Origin: Brevibacillus_D fluminis_A
GTDB lineage: Bacteria > Bacillota > Bacilli > Brevibacillales > Brevibacillaceae
Direction of reading: 5' to 3'
Length of the DNA stretch: 64,000 bases
Assembly: GCF_052072235.1 (NCBI RefSeq)
Contig: NZ_CM125436.1
Coordinates: 2,350,001-2,414,000 of the forward strand
Below the pieces are notes generated by a model that saw nothing but the letters and a program-made list of their open reading frames with translations, did no database searches and was not told the DNA's origin. Positions 33,428 to 41,293 of the stretch are shown piece after piece; position 1 is the first letter of the stretch; every line of letters begins with the position of its first letter. The position numbers and the translations under genes were made by a program.

Positions 33428-33549
33428 AGTTCATTCATCCTTCCAAATCCTGCTGTTGGTTCAGTTGTTTCAAATGCATTCAGCTAGGCACAGGGTATGC
33501 AAAAGCGGAGTAGCTGTTGTATGTCCCGATGGAATTACTGAAAAAAGCA

Positions 33550-33578
33550 TTGACAGAATCGACTGAATTGCCAATAAT
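33550..33578 (+). promoter_or_regulatory. Promoter for the ABC transporter operon
   Basis: TTGACA (33550-33555), 17-base spacer, AATAAT (33573-33578), about 70 bases before the ATPase gene. An A/T-rich stretch follows the -10. Confidence 0.65.
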
Positions 33579-33645
33579 AAAATTCATATAATTCCGAGTG
33601 TATAACTTGGTAAAAGAAAGTGGAACGTTGAACGGGGGAACAGGG

Positions 33646-34488
33646 ATGCAGGTCGTACTTCAAGGTGTCAACAAGCTTTTTGCCAAATCCAATAATCAGA
33701 CGCTGCAAGTGCTTCGCGATGTCGATCTGGAGATTGGAGCAGGGGAATTTATTTCGCTTTTGGGACCGTCAGGCTGTGGAAAATCTACCTTGCTCAACAT
33801 GGTTGCCGGACTCGAGTTTCCCTCGAATGGAGAAGTGCTGGTCAATGGAAAGCAGGTCAAAGGGCCGGGGCGCGACCGCATCGTCGTCTTCCAGGAATCG
33901 GGACTGTTTCCGTGGATGAGCGTGCTGGAAAATGTGATGTATGGGCTATTGCTGCGCAAGCTCAGCAAAAAAGAGGCGGAAGAAAAGGCGATGGAAGGGC
34001 TTCGCATGGTACATCTGGGCCGATTCGCCAAATCGTATCCGCATGAATTGTCTGGCGGAATGAAGCAGCGGGTGGCCATTGCCCGGGCATTGGTTCTCGA
34101 CCCGGAGATCTTGCTCATGGACGAGCCGTTTGCTGCGCTCGACGAACAGACGCGCATGGTGCTGCATGCCGAGCTGCAAGAAATATGGCAACGCACGGGA
34201 AAAACGATCATTTTCATCACCCACAACATCCGGGAGGCGGTCATGCTTTCGCAGCGGATCGTGTTGCTCGGAACGCGCCCAGGCTGTATCAAAAAAGTGT
34301 ATCCGGTGCAGGCGTCCTTCCCGCGTGATCCGGGCGATGCGCTGCTTGCCCATCTGGAACAGAAAATATTGCACAGCCTGGAAGAAGAGATGGCAAAAGT
34401 GCTGAAGGAGGAAATGGGAGATGAGTACAATTTTAAGAAGGGTCATCTTCATCGGGATCCTTTATACAATCTGGGAAGCGATATCTAA
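33646..34488 (+). CDS. ABC transporter ATP-binding protein (SsuB/TauB/NrtD type)
   Basis: 280-residue ATPase of a nitrate/sulfonate/taurine-type importer. Walker A GPSGCGKST, Q-loop FQESGLFPWMSV, signature LSGGMKQR, Walker B LLMDEPFAALD and switch His ITHNIREAV are all present. The ATG at 33646 follows GGGGGAACAGGG; a longer frame lacks a ribosome site. Its 3' end overlaps the permease gene by 68 bases. With the permease and binding protein it forms a three-gene operon. Confidence 0.9.
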   Translation: MQVVLQGVNKLFAKSNNQTLQVLRDVDLEIGAGEFISLLGPSGCGKSTLLNMVAGLEFPSNGEVLVNGKQVKGPGRDRIVVFQESGLFPWMSVLENVMYGLLLRKLSKKEAEEKAMEGLRMVHLGRFAKSYPHELSGGMKQRVAIARALVLDPEILLMDEPFAALDEQTRMVLHAELQEIWQRTGKTIIFITHNIREAVMLSQRIVLLGTRPGCIKKVYPVQASFPRDPGDALLAHLEQKILHSLEEEMAKVLKEEMGDEYNFKKGHLHRDPLYNLGSDI

Positions 34489-35203
34489 ATCCGGTATGTT
34501 TCCATCGTTTTTATGGCCGCCGATTTTGATCTCGTCGCACGGGGAAGCGACGGTGCTCGGCACCTTGTGGCACGGGCTTGTGAGCGGACAAATTTTGGAG
34601 GCGACCTTCATCACGCTGCGCCGGCTCGTGATCGGGTTTGCCATCGCGATCACGTTGGGGCTTTTGATGGGCTATGCGATCGCCCGCTACAAATGGGTCG
34701 ACGATACGCTCGGTTTTTTGATCACGGCGCTGCAATCGGTGCCGAGCATCGTCTGGCTGCCGCTCGCGATCGTCTGGTTCAAGCTGGGCGAGGGCGCGAT
34801 TTTGTTCATCGTGACGATCGGGGCGACGTGGACGATGACGGTCAACGCGAGCACAGGCTTCAAAAACGTGTCACCGCTTTACTTGAAGGTAGCCAAGACG
34901 ATGGGATCGAGCGGACTCCACCTGCTGCGCACGGTCGTGCTGCCAGCATCGATCCCCCACTTGATCTCCGGCTTGCGCATCGCCTGGGCATTCGCTTGGC
35001 GCGCGCTCATGGCCGGCGAGCTGCTCGGTACGGGAGGCGGCCTGGGACAGCTGCTGGAAATGGGGCGGGCGCTCCAGTCGATGGATCTGGTGCTGTCGAT
35101 CATGATCATCATCGGGGTGGTCGGCACGCTGATGGACAACCAGGTGTTCATGCGCATGGAAAAAACCATTTCGCGCAAATGGGGCATCAGCACACGGCTG
35201 TAG
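34421..35203 (+). CDS. ABC transporter permease (SsuC/TauC type)
   Basis: 260-residue inner-membrane permease with about six segments. The EAA loop is present (AKTMGSSGLHLLRTVVLPASIPHLISGLRIAWAFAWRALMAGELL), typical of BPD_transp_1 sulfonate/nitrate permeases. GGAGGAAATGGGAG precedes the ATG, which lies inside the ATPase gene, so the two are translationally coupled. Confidence 0.9.
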   Translation: MSTILRRVIFIGILYTIWEAISKSGMFPSFLWPPILISSHGEATVLGTLWHGLVSGQILEATFITLRRLVIGFAIAITLGLLMGYAIARYKWVDDTLGFLITALQSVPSIVWLPLAIVWFKLGEGAILFIVTIGATWTMTVNASTGFKNVSPLYLKVAKTMGSSGLHLLRTVVLPASIPHLISGLRIAWAFAWRALMAGELLGTGGGLGQLLEMGRALQSMDLVLSIMIIIGVVGTLMDNQVFMRMEKTISRKWGISTRL

Positions 35204-35228
35204 CGGCATGGGAGCGGAGGAGAGAGAC

Positions 35229-36239
35229 ATGAAAAACATACATGGAATTCGCGCCTGGCTGGCAGGGCTTCTAACCGTACTGACGCTCACGGGCTGTGCC
35301 AGCTACTCGCAGGAGCCGAAGCCTGTAGACACCGTACGGTTCGGCTATTTTCCCAATGTGACACATATGGCGGCGATTGTCGGATTGGACAAAGGCTATT
35401 TTCAAGAGGAGCTTGGCCCCGGGATCAAGCTGGAACCGAAAACATTTCCAAACGGCGGGTTGTTCATGGAGGCGATCTCGACCGGACAGATCGATTTCGG
35501 CTATACAGGACCGGGTCCTGCGCTCATCAACTACTTGAAAAACCCGACGCATCACATTTTGGCGGGAGCGGTTGACGGCGGTGCGGTGCTCGTCGTTCGG
35601 CCCGACTCCGGCATCACAAGCGTCAAGGATCTGGATGGCAAGCGCGTCGCGATCCCGGGAATCGGCAACACGCAGGATCTCGCGCTGCGCAAGGTGCTGC
35701 AGGAAGCGGGGATGGGGATCAAAGGGTTTGGCGGGACCGTTGAAGTGATGGCACAGTCGCCTGCTGACATGGCAACGCTGTTTTTGCAGCAAAACGTCGA
35801 TGCTGCCGCCGTGCCCGAGCCGTGGGGCGTGAACTTGCAAAAAAAGGCGGGAGCCAAAATTTTGCTCGACTGGGACCGGTTCGGCTGGGGCAAGGAGACG
35901 ACCAATACCGTCGTCCTGGCGACGAAATCGTTTACAGATGGAAATCCCGAGTTGACGAAAAAGCTGCTCCGCGCGCATGTGCGGGCCGTCCGGTTCATCA
36001 AGGAGCATCCGGATGAAGCGGTTGCGATTTTGGTCAAGCAGCTGAAAGCATTGACCGGAAAAGAGATGAACGTCGAGGAGATCAAAGCGGCGGTGGCGCG
36101 AAGCAACGCCACGTACGAAGTGCATGAGAATGTGCTGGAGGAGATGGCCAAAATCAGCGAAGAGGCGGGCTACTCCACCAAAGCGGACATCAGCGGCTTT
36201 ATCGACCTCTCCTATTTGAAGCAGGTGACGGGAAAATAA
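35229..36239 (+). CDS. ABC transporter substrate-binding lipoprotein (SsuA/TauA-like)
   Basis: 336-residue lipoprotein: signal peptide with lipobox TLTGC, then an NMT1/SsuA-type fold (VRFGYFPNVTHMAAIVGLDKGYFQEEL, GQIDFGYTGPGPALINYL, GKRVAIPGIGNTQDLALRKVL, AAAVPEPWGVNLQ). Probably binds a sulfonate, taurine-like or related organic anion; the ligand is not decided by sequence. The start at 35229 follows GGAGGAGAGAGAC. No desulfonating oxygenase is nearby. Confidence 0.9.
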   Translation: MKNIHGIRAWLAGLLTVLTLTGCASYSQEPKPVDTVRFGYFPNVTHMAAIVGLDKGYFQEELGPGIKLEPKTFPNGGLFMEAISTGQIDFGYTGPGPALINYLKNPTHHILAGAVDGGAVLVVRPDSGITSVKDLDGKRVAIPGIGNTQDLALRKVLQEAGMGIKGFGGTVEVMAQSPADMATLFLQQNVDAAAVPEPWGVNLQKKAGAKILLDWDRFGWGKETTNTVVLATKSFTDGNPELTKKLLRAHVRAVRFIKEHPDEAVAILVKQLKALTGKEMNVEEIKAAVARSNATYEVHENVLEEMAKISEEAGYSTKADISGFIDLSYLKQVTGK

Positions 36240-36257
36240 AGACACAAAGAAACGATC

Positions 36258-36292
36258 GGAACGGGTTGAAGCGGCAACCTGTTCCTTTTTTC
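36258..36292 (+). terminator. Terminator after the ABC operon
   Basis: GGAACGGGTTG pairs with CAACCTGTTCC (one G-T), followed by TTTTTT. Confidence 0.85.
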
Positions 36293-36380
36293 TGGAGCAA
36301 AGCGGCGTAACCGTTTGTAGGAATCATGCTGATCATGTCATATTTAGAAAAAGGCTTTTTTCCAAACATTCTTGTTTTTA

Positions 36381-36410
36381 TTGCGAATACAGAAACGTAC
36401 GTTCTATAAT
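36381..36410 (+). promoter_or_regulatory. Promoter of the lytS-like operon, with internal palindrome
   Basis: TTGCGA (36381-36386), 18-base spacer, TATAAT (36405-36410). The spacer contains AGAAACGTACGTTCT (36391-36405), a near-palindrome resembling but not fully matching a LexA box. Confidence 0.6.
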
Positions 36411-36414
36411 GAAT

Positions 36415-36600
36415 ATAGAAAATCTATAGGGTTTTCGACTTACCGTGAATGAACGCTTCGCTTGACTTAACACGTCAGGCACTCACGGCTTTCTAAAAGC
36501 AACAAACTTTTAGAAATGAGCGTAGACAAATTAGTTATTAGCAGCAAGCTCCTTGGGTCTCCCGCGGGAGGCTCTTTCTATTGCCGCAAAACGCACCTGC
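36415..36600 (+). promoter_or_regulatory. Structured leader upstream of the lytS-like gene
   Basis: The roughly 215-base leader holds several hairpins: CCGTGA/TCACGG (36443-36448/36483-36488) enclosing TGAC/GTCA; TTTCTAAAAG/CTTTTAGAAA (perfect ten-base stem, 36490-36516); and the palindrome CTCCCGCGGGAG (36558-36569). It does not match a riboswitch class I know. No gene is seen in 36240-36632. Confidence 0.5.
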
Positions 36601-36632
36601 TCGCTACGCGTGCACGAAAGGGGAGATGACAG

Positions 36633-38387
36633 GTGGAGACATTGACGCTGGTGCTGCTGGAGCGGATGGGGCTGCTCCTGGCTGTCACCTTCACACTGAT
36701 CCAGATTCGGCAAATTCGGCAGCTGCTCGACCGTCAGTTCAGCATGCTCACCTCGCTTACCTTTTCGTTCATGTTCGGACTGTTTGGCATCGCGGGAACA
36801 TATGCGGGCGTCGTGGTGACAAAAGACACGTTTTCGCCTTCCTTCTGGATGGTGAGACTCATGGAGCAAGAGGCGATCGCCAATTCCAGCCTCGTCGGGG
36901 TCGTCATCGGCGGCCTGCTCGGCGGGCCGTTGGTCGGACTTGGCGCAGGCATTGTGACGGGAATCCATCTCTATTCGCTGGGCGGATTCGCCGCGCTGCC
37001 GATGGGGCTGTCGGCTCCGCTCACCGGGCTGTTGACCGGCTGGGTCGCGCGTTTCTTTTCGGATGAGCGGGTCATCTCACCAGCCAAAGCGTTGTTCATC
37101 GGGATGTTTGCGCCGATTTTGCAGATGGGGCTGATCCTGATTTTTGCCAGTCCCTCGGACACGGCGATCCGGCTGGTCAATACGATCGGGATTCCGATGG
37201 TGATCACCAACAGCGTGTTCATCGCGATTTTCACCACGATGATTCGTCTGGCTTTGAAGGAGGAGGAGCGGTCGGCCGCTTTTGAAGCCGAGCGTGCCCT
37301 CAAGATTGCCGAACTGATCCTGCCACATCTCAAGCGAGGCTTGACCAAGCAGACAGCGGAACAGACAGCCCAAATCCTGAAGCGGGAGATGCAGGTGACG
37401 GCTGTGACCATTACGGATACACAGTATATTTTGGCCCACAGCGGCGTGGGGTCCGGTCATCATGAGCCGGGCGAGCGGGTGCAGACGCAGCTGTCGCTTC
37501 TCGCGCTGGCGACGGGCAAGGTACAGGTCGCGCACTCCCGCGAGCAGATTCAATGCCCGCACGCGGATTGCCCGCTCCGCGCAGGAATCATCATTCCGTT
37601 TTGCGAGGCGGGACGGGTGGTCGGGCTGATCAAGCTGTATTACCAGCGGTCCCAACAAATTCGCAAAATCGAGGAAGTGGTGGCGCAAGGGCTTGGCAAT
37701 CTAATCTCCAATCAGCTGAACCTCTCCTTTGCAGAAAAAATGACCAGCCTGATGAAGGATGCGGAGCTGCGGCTGCTGCAAGCGCAAATCAATCCGCACT
37801 TCTTGTTCAATACGCTCAATTCGATCGTCACCTTGATCCGCATCGATCCGTCCTTGGCCCGCCACATGACGATTCAGCTTTCCGTGTTCATGCGGCTCAA
37901 TCTGAAAATGACGACGATGCAGCTGGTGCCGATTCATCAGGAGCTTGACCATTTGCAGGCGTTTCTGGAAATCGTGAAAATCCGCTTCGCCGATCAGTTC
38001 AGCGTTGTCTATGAGACGCAGGAAGGAATCGGGGAGGCGATGATTCCGCCGCTCACGCTCCAGCCGTTGATCGAAAACAGCATCCAGCACGGGCTCAAGG
38101 CAAAGCCATCCGGCGGCCTGATTCTCATCTCGCTTCGCCGCGTTGGGGAAGAGGTCCATATCGCGATCGAAGATAACGGAGAGGGGCTGTCCGAGCAGCA
38201 AATCGAGCAGCTGGGCGCGGTCAACCTGCCCAGTGCGGAAGGGAACGGCATCGGGGTGTACAATGTGAATCAGCGCCTGGTCAGCCTGTTTGGCACAGGA
38301 AGCCGGCTTCATTATGCCAATCGGGAGGAGGGCGGGACGAGGGTGTTCTTTTCCGTACCGATCCACCACCATAAAGGAGATGAGTAA
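36633..38387 (+). CDS. LytS/YehU-type sensor histidine kinase
   Basis: 584-residue membrane kinase. The N-terminal region (about 1-200) is a 5TM-5TMR_LYT module with NSSLVGVVIGGLLGGPLVG; a GAF-like domain follows (about 215-360, with CPHADCPLRAGIIIPF); then the His_kinase domain with phospho-acceptor H389 in QINPHFLFNTLNS and an HATPase (LIENSIQHGLKAKPSGG, DNGEGL, GIGVYNVNQRL). GTG start after AAAGGGGAG. It lies three bases before its LytTR regulator and upstream of acetate/pyruvate-type symporters; similar LytS systems sense pyruvate or related carboxylates and control the adjacent transporter. Confidence 0.92.
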   Translation: METLTLVLLERMGLLLAVTFTLIQIRQIRQLLDRQFSMLTSLTFSFMFGLFGIAGTYAGVVVTKDTFSPSFWMVRLMEQEAIANSSLVGVVIGGLLGGPLVGLGAGIVTGIHLYSLGGFAALPMGLSAPLTGLLTGWVARFFSDERVISPAKALFIGMFAPILQMGLILIFASPSDTAIRLVNTIGIPMVITNSVFIAIFTTMIRLALKEEERSAAFEAERALKIAELILPHLKRGLTKQTAEQTAQILKREMQVTAVTITDTQYILAHSGVGSGHHEPGERVQTQLSLLALATGKVQVAHSREQIQCPHADCPLRAGIIIPFCEAGRVVGLIKLYYQRSQQIRKIEEVVAQGLGNLISNQLNLSFAEKMTSLMKDAELRLLQAQINPHFLFNTLNSIVTLIRIDPSLARHMTIQLSVFMRLNLKMTTMQLVPIHQELDHLQAFLEIVKIRFADQFSVVYETQEGIGEAMIPPLTLQPLIENSIQHGLKAKPSGGLILISLRRVGEEVHIAIEDNGEGLSEQQIEQLGAVNLPSAEGNGIGVYNVNQRLVSLFGTGSRLHYANREEGGTRVFFSVPIHHHKGDE

Positions 38388-38389
38388 GG

Positions 38390-39142
38390 ATGCGCATTCG
38401 CGTCATGATTGCAGAAGATGAACGGCTGGCCAGAGAAGAGCTTACCTATCTCTTGGCGCAGGAAGAGGAAATTGAGCTGCTGCCAAGCGCGACGAACGGG
38501 CGCGAGCTGGTGGAATTGGTGGCAGCGCATGAGCCTGACGTCGTGTTTCTCGATATCAAAATGCCGGAAATGGAAGGCATACAGGCGGCACGCATGCTGG
38601 CGGCGCGAAAGCGGCAGCCGCTCCTCGTGTTTTGCACCGCCTATGAAAATTACGCGCTGGAGGCGTTCGGCGTCAATGCCGTCGATTATTTGCTCAAGCC
38701 GATCGAGCCGCACCGACTGCAGCAAACATTGACCCGCGTGCGCGGCAGGCTGCAGTCTGCGCAGGCCCCGCAAGCGCCGCAAGGTACCTTGCCGCAGTCA
38801 ACGCGGGTCGCCAAGCTGCTGCTTGATGACGGGGAGCGCTTCAACGTGATCGACCCGGAAGCGATTCTCTATGCGATGCGCGATGACCGCGTCATCCAGA
38901 TTTATACGGCCACACAGTGCTACACGTCAAAGATGACGCTGCAGCAGTTGGAGGACAAATTGAAAGCGCATCCTTTTTTCCGCATTCACCGCAGTTATTT
39001 GGTCAACATTTTGTATGTTGCAGAAATCGCCCCCTGGTTTAACGGGGCTTACAATCTCACGCTAAAGGACGCCAAACGCACCCAGCTGCCCGTCTCGCGC
39101 TCCTATGCGAAAGAGCTGCTCAAGCTGCTGGAAGGCAGCTAA
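38390..39142 (+). CDS. LytTR-family response regulator
   Basis: 250-residue regulator: receiver domain with acidic pocket ED (10-11), phospho-acceptor D55 (FLDIKMPE) and Lys in LLKP; linker of Gln/Ala/Pro; LytTR DNA-binding domain (about 140-250) with RDDRVIQIYT and FFRIHRSYLVNI. AAAGGAG precedes the start. Partner of the upstream LytS-like kinase; the following symporter operon is its likely target. Confidence 0.93.
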   Translation: MRIRVMIAEDERLAREELTYLLAQEEEIELLPSATNGRELVELVAAHEPDVVFLDIKMPEMEGIQAARMLAARKRQPLLVFCTAYENYALEAFGVNAVDYLLKPIEPHRLQQTLTRVRGRLQSAQAPQAPQGTLPQSTRVAKLLLDDGERFNVIDPEAILYAMRDDRVIQIYTATQCYTSKMTLQQLEDKLKAHPFFRIHRSYLVNILYVAEIAPWFNGAYNLTLKDAKRTQLPVSRSYAKELLKLLEGS

Positions 39143-39236
39143 CGCCAAACACTCCCTTTTTTGTGCGATTCACGCAAACAATCGCGCATCATACACGCGA
39201 AACCAGCCAGCCCTCCGAAAAAAACATATAATCAAA

Positions 39237-39250
39237 TTAAAGCGCTTACA
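39237..39250. promoter_or_regulatory. Catabolite-responsive element (cre) before the symporter operon
   Basis: TTAAAGCGCTTACA matches the CcpA consensus TGWAANCGNTNWCA at all but one position. It lies 34 bases before the DUF485 gene, where CcpA would block or activate transcription depending on the start site. Confidence 0.65.
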
Positions 39251-39283
39251 AAATGTAATTTTCCGAAAAAGGAGCTGGTGTGT

Positions 39284-39646
39284 ATGGCCCAATCGACAGC
39301 CGGGAAACAGTCACAGCAGAAGGGGAGCAGTGAACAGAAAGATCGGTACACAGCGATCGTGCAGTCACAAGATTTCAAGCGGTTGCTTGCCGCGAAAAAA
39401 GCTTTTATCATTCCTCTTACGCTCTTTTTCTTTATTTTTTACTTCGCATTGCCACTCATGACCGCCTATTCAAAAGTGCTGAACACCCCGTTTTACGGAT
39501 CGATCACATGGGCATGGGTGTTTGCCTTCGCGCAGTTCATCATGACCTGGGCGCTCTGCATGATCTACACCCGCAAGGCAGGGAAGTTCGACCAGATGGT
39601 GGATGAAATCAAGCAGAAATGGGCAAAAGGTGGTGACTCGCAATGA
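39284..39646 (+). CDS. DUF485 domain membrane protein
   Basis: 120-residue protein with two membrane segments. SQDFKRLLAAKKAFIIPLTLFFFIFYFALPLM is the DUF485 hallmark (YjcH-like), the usual small partner of ActP-type acetate symporters. The ATG at 39284 follows AAAAAGGAG; upstream frame has none. ATGA overlap couples it with the symporter. Confidence 0.9.
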   Translation: MAQSTAGKQSQQKGSSEQKDRYTAIVQSQDFKRLLAAKKAFIIPLTLFFFIFYFALPLMTAYSKVLNTPFYGSITWAWVFAFAQFIMTWALCMIYTRKAGKFDQMVDEIKQKWAKGGDSQ

Positions 39647-41184
39647 ATGTAACCGCATTTCTTCTCTTTTTGGCAATCGTGCTCGTAACACTGGTGATCA
39701 CCTATTTCGCTTCCAAGCGTTCCAAGACGGCTAGCGAGTTTTATACAGCGGGCGGCGGCTTGACCGGCTGGCAAAACGGGCTGGCGATCGCCGGGGACTA
39801 CATGTCCGCTGCATCGTTTTTGGGGATTGCCGGAACGATTGCGCTCGTCGGCTTTGACGGCTTCTTCTACAGCATCGGGTTCCTTGTCGCCTATCTGGTC
39901 GTGCTTTACCTGGTGGCGGAGCCGCTGCGCAACCTTGGCAAATATACGATGGCTGACATGATCGCCGCGCGATTTGACGATAAAAAGGTTCGCGGCGTCG
40001 CGGCGCTCAATACGGTAACCATCTCGATCTTTTACATGATCGCGCAGCTGGTCGGCGCGGGCGCTTTGATCAAGCTGCTGCTGGGCCTCGACTATACGAC
40101 GTCCGTTCTGATCGTCGGCGTGCTGATGACTGTTTACGTCGTATTCGGCGGGATGACGGCGACAAGCTGGGTGCAGATCGTCAAGGCCGTTCTGCTGATG
40201 GCAGGCACCTTCATCATCTCGCTGATCGTGTTCGCCAAATTCGGCTTCAGCATCGATGCGATGTTCGCCCATATGAAGACGGCGACACCGCTTGGCGACG
40301 TGTTCCTCAATCCCGGCAACAAGTACAAGGATGGCATCGACATGATCTCGCTGAACATGGCGCTTGTGCTTGGAACGGCAGGGCTTCCGCACATTCTGAT
40401 TCGCTTCTTCACCGTAAAGGACGCACAAACGGCGAGAAAATCGGTCGTGTATGCAACCTGGATCATCGGGATCTTTTATGTCATGACACTGTTCCTTGGC
40501 TTTGGCGCCGCCGCTTTCGTCGGCATTGACGCGATCAAGGCTGCCGACAAGGCGGGGAACATGGCCGCACCGCTTTTGGCAAAAGTGTTGGGAGGCGACT
40601 TCCTGTTCGCGTTCGTTTCGGCCATCGCATTCGCCACCATTCTCGCCGTAGTCGCAGGTTTGGTGCTGACCGCCGCTTCTGCCTTCTCCCACGATTTTTA
40701 CAGCCATATCGTGCGCAAGGGAAAGGCGACGGAAGGCGAGCAGGTGAAGGTCGCGAAATGGGCATCGATCGGCGTTTCCATCATCTCCATCATCCTTGCC
40801 TTGTTTGCACAAAAAATGAACGTTGCGTTCCTTGTCTCGCTTGCGTTTGCTGTGGCAGCGAGCGCCAATCTTCCGGTCATCATCTTCACGATCTTCTGGA
40901 AGCGTTTCAATACGACAGGCGCGGTGACAGGGATGCTGGTCGGGTTGTTCAGCGCCTTGCTGCTGGTGATTGCCGGCCCGAATGTGTGGGCGGTGAAAGA
41001 AGGAGCAGCGATTTTGGTCGGCGAACCGCTCTTCCCGCTCGCCAACCCTGGCATTGTTTCCATCCCGTTAGGCTTTTTGGCCGCTTTTCTGGGCACATTG
41101 TTCTCCTCCAATGCGCCTGCGGATGAGAAAAAATTCGACGAGATTTTGGTTCAGGCCAACACAGGGATCAAAGGAACTGTGTAA
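39643..41184 (+). CDS. Cation/acetate (monocarboxylate) symporter, ActP-like
   Basis: 513-residue sodium:solute symporter with about thirteen membrane segments. The SSS signature is present (GGLTGWQNGLAIAGDYMSAASFLGIAG...GFDGFFYS, and the later AFAHDFYSHI-type ASAFSHDFYSHIVRKG). The ActP/MctC subgroup takes up acetate, pyruvate and related acids. Coupled to DUF485, downstream of a cre site and of a LytS/LytTR system. Confidence 0.9.
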   Translation: MNVTAFLLFLAIVLVTLVITYFASKRSKTASEFYTAGGGLTGWQNGLAIAGDYMSAASFLGIAGTIALVGFDGFFYSIGFLVAYLVVLYLVAEPLRNLGKYTMADMIAARFDDKKVRGVAALNTVTISIFYMIAQLVGAGALIKLLLGLDYTTSVLIVGVLMTVYVVFGGMTATSWVQIVKAVLLMAGTFIISLIVFAKFGFSIDAMFAHMKTATPLGDVFLNPGNKYKDGIDMISLNMALVLGTAGLPHILIRFFTVKDAQTARKSVVYATWIIGIFYVMTLFLGFGAAAFVGIDAIKAADKAGNMAAPLLAKVLGGDFLFAFVSAIAFATILAVVAGLVLTAASAFSHDFYSHIVRKGKATEGEQVKVAKWASIGVSIISIILALFAQKMNVAFLVSLAFAVAASANLPVIIFTIFWKRFNTTGAVTGMLVGLFSALLLVIAGPNVWAVKEGAAILVGEPLFPLANPGIVSIPLGFLAAFLGTLFSSNAPADEKKFDEILVQANTGIKGTV

Positions 41185-41198
41185 CACATAGAAACAAC

Positions 41199-41230
41199 GC
41201 CGGATAACCCGCAGGTTTTCCGGCTTTTTT
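41199..41230 (+). terminator. Terminator between the two symporter genes
   Basis: GCCGG-A/T-AACC pairs with GGTT-TT-CCGGC, followed by TTTTTT. Confidence 0.75.
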
Positions 41231-41293
41231 CTTTCCCATCGATCTTGCACCCCGTGTATAATAATGGAAAAGCTTAATGAAAAGGAACTTGCG

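Noticed and set aside
36391..36405. LexA (SOS) box in the lytS-like promoter
   Set aside because: AGAAACGTACGTTCT has three mismatches to the Bacillus LexA consensus, so it is noted only as a palindrome.
39565..40812. 415-codon minus-strand frame
   Set aside because: Antisense to the first symporter; charged shadow composition with no domain.
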